DNA of 15,721 nucleotides from Desulfobacterales bacterium C00003060 (GTDB lineage: Bacteria; Desulfobacterota; Desulfobacteria; Desulfobacterales; C00003060): assembly GCA_001751085.1 (NCBI GenBank), contig MAXP01000254.1, positions 1-15,721 on the forward strand, given 5' to 3'. Made by a program: the position numbers and the translations under genes. The notes under the pieces are model-generated. The model saw only the letters and a program-made list of their open reading frames with translations. It had not been told where the DNA came from and made no database searches. Below, piece by piece: positions 15,417 to 15,721 of this stretch; position 1 is the stretch's first letter; every line of letters starts with the position of its first letter.

Positions 15417-15487
15417 CTGGCGCTCGCTTCATGTATGCAACCGCAGAGTCTATTGGCCAGGGTCTGGGCCAGGGATTGCGGAGTTAA
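15417..15487. repeat. Dispersed ~70-bp repeat, copy B
   Basis: This is the second copy of the repeat at 6914-6983, about 93 percent identical by eye. Here the gcgtaacttca motif follows after 16 bases (15504-15514); in copy A it follows after about 204 bases. Confidence 0.75.
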
Positions 15488-15580
15488 GGTACACATCATT
15501 TTAGCGTAACTTCACATGGTTATCATGACCACTCGTAGCTTCTCAATAAGTTGGGGTAGATTGCATTTTGCGACTATTCA

Positions 15581-15676
15581 CTGGATTCCTGTGCCTGCCC
15601 TGGACTCTGATCCAGGGTTCGCAGGAATGACGGGCAGTTACATCCAAACGTCATTCCGGCGAAAGCAGGAATCCAG
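15581..15676. repeat. Palindromic repeat (ctggattcc...ggaatccag type)
   Basis: The right arm 15650-15676 (gtcattccggcgaaagcagg, then aatccag) is complementary to both ends of the left arm: ctggattcctg (15581-15591) and ttcgcaggaatgac (15618-15631). About 26 extra bases sit inside the left arm, including ctggactctgatccag, itself an inverted repeat. This is a common genomic palindrome type; here the left half seems to carry an insertion. Confidence 0.65.
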
Positions 15677-15721
15677 ACATCTTCCCCTGAGTTGTTGAGA
15701 TGTTACGCTTTATTACCGCAA

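Larger units (their letters stand above)
15298..15721. other. Repeat mosaic, no gene seen
   Basis: Only repeat-derived short open frames occur. The region holds a 20-bp tandem pair (15307-15346), the second copy of the ~70-bp dispersed repeat (15417-15487), a gcgtaacttca motif (15504-15514), a third degenerate copy of the 20-bp unit (15535-15554) and a ggattcc/ggaatcc palindrome (15581-15676). An inverted copy of the 20-bp unit core lies near the right edge (15689-15706). Confidence 0.65.

Noticed and set aside
15281..15499. Minus-strand 72-codon frame upstream of the MFS gene
   Set aside because: It spans the dispersed repeat and the 20-bp tandem pair and has no protein-like features; the equivalent frame in the other repeat copy is shifted by an indel.

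Overview
The window looks like a chromosomal segment of a Gram-negative, probably anaerobic, deltaproteobacterium (Desulfobacterota-like). This is inferred from gene content and style: a CoaBC, family-4 uracil-DNA glycosylase and NfeD run; a GspE/PilB-type ATPase with a zinc tetracysteine motif; UvrB; and gaps packed with short tandem and palindromic repeats. No rRNA, tRNA, CRISPR array, transposase or phage gene was seen.

Layout, left to right. Positions 1-311 are non-coding and hold a MITE-like palindrome plus a second, half copy that may supply a promoter. Next come an ABC exporter-type membrane protein (312-2024), a repeat-filled gap (2025-2649), a small lipoprotein (2650-3138), CoaBC (start uncertain, ends 4411), a family-4 UDG (4477-5196), an NfeD membrane serine protease overlapping it (5183-6478), and a hairpin pair that may end this run. 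A two-helix small membrane protein follows (6665-6892), then a repeat-bearing gap, a GAF + MshEN-like + GspE/PilB ATPase (ends 9598), UvrB (9700-11694), a polytopic membrane protein with a C-terminal HEAT-like part (ends 13338), and a CPBP intramembrane protease overlapping it (13314-13958). A single minus-strand gene, an MFS drug-efflux-type transporter (14083-15297), converges on the CPBP gene. The last 424 bases are a mosaic of repeats.

How the genes may work together. CoaBC makes 4'-phosphopantetheine for coenzyme A. UDG and UvrB are DNA-repair housekeeping genes. The UDG/nfeD and HEAT/CPBP overlaps suggest translational coupling, and the HEAT/CPBP pair is the best candidate for a little-described two-gene membrane module. 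The secretion-type ATPase stands alone, with no pilin, GspF/PilC or secretin gene in view.

The most striking non-gene signal is the repeat load. Related 7-bp tandem repeats start within 1-6 bases of the stop codons of three unrelated genes. A ~70-bp dispersed repeat occurs twice, 8.5 kb apart. One palindromic repeat encodes the C-terminus of the MFS gene, and another repeat-like unit holds the apparent start of the HEAT gene. No clear new defence or biosynthetic system was recognised.
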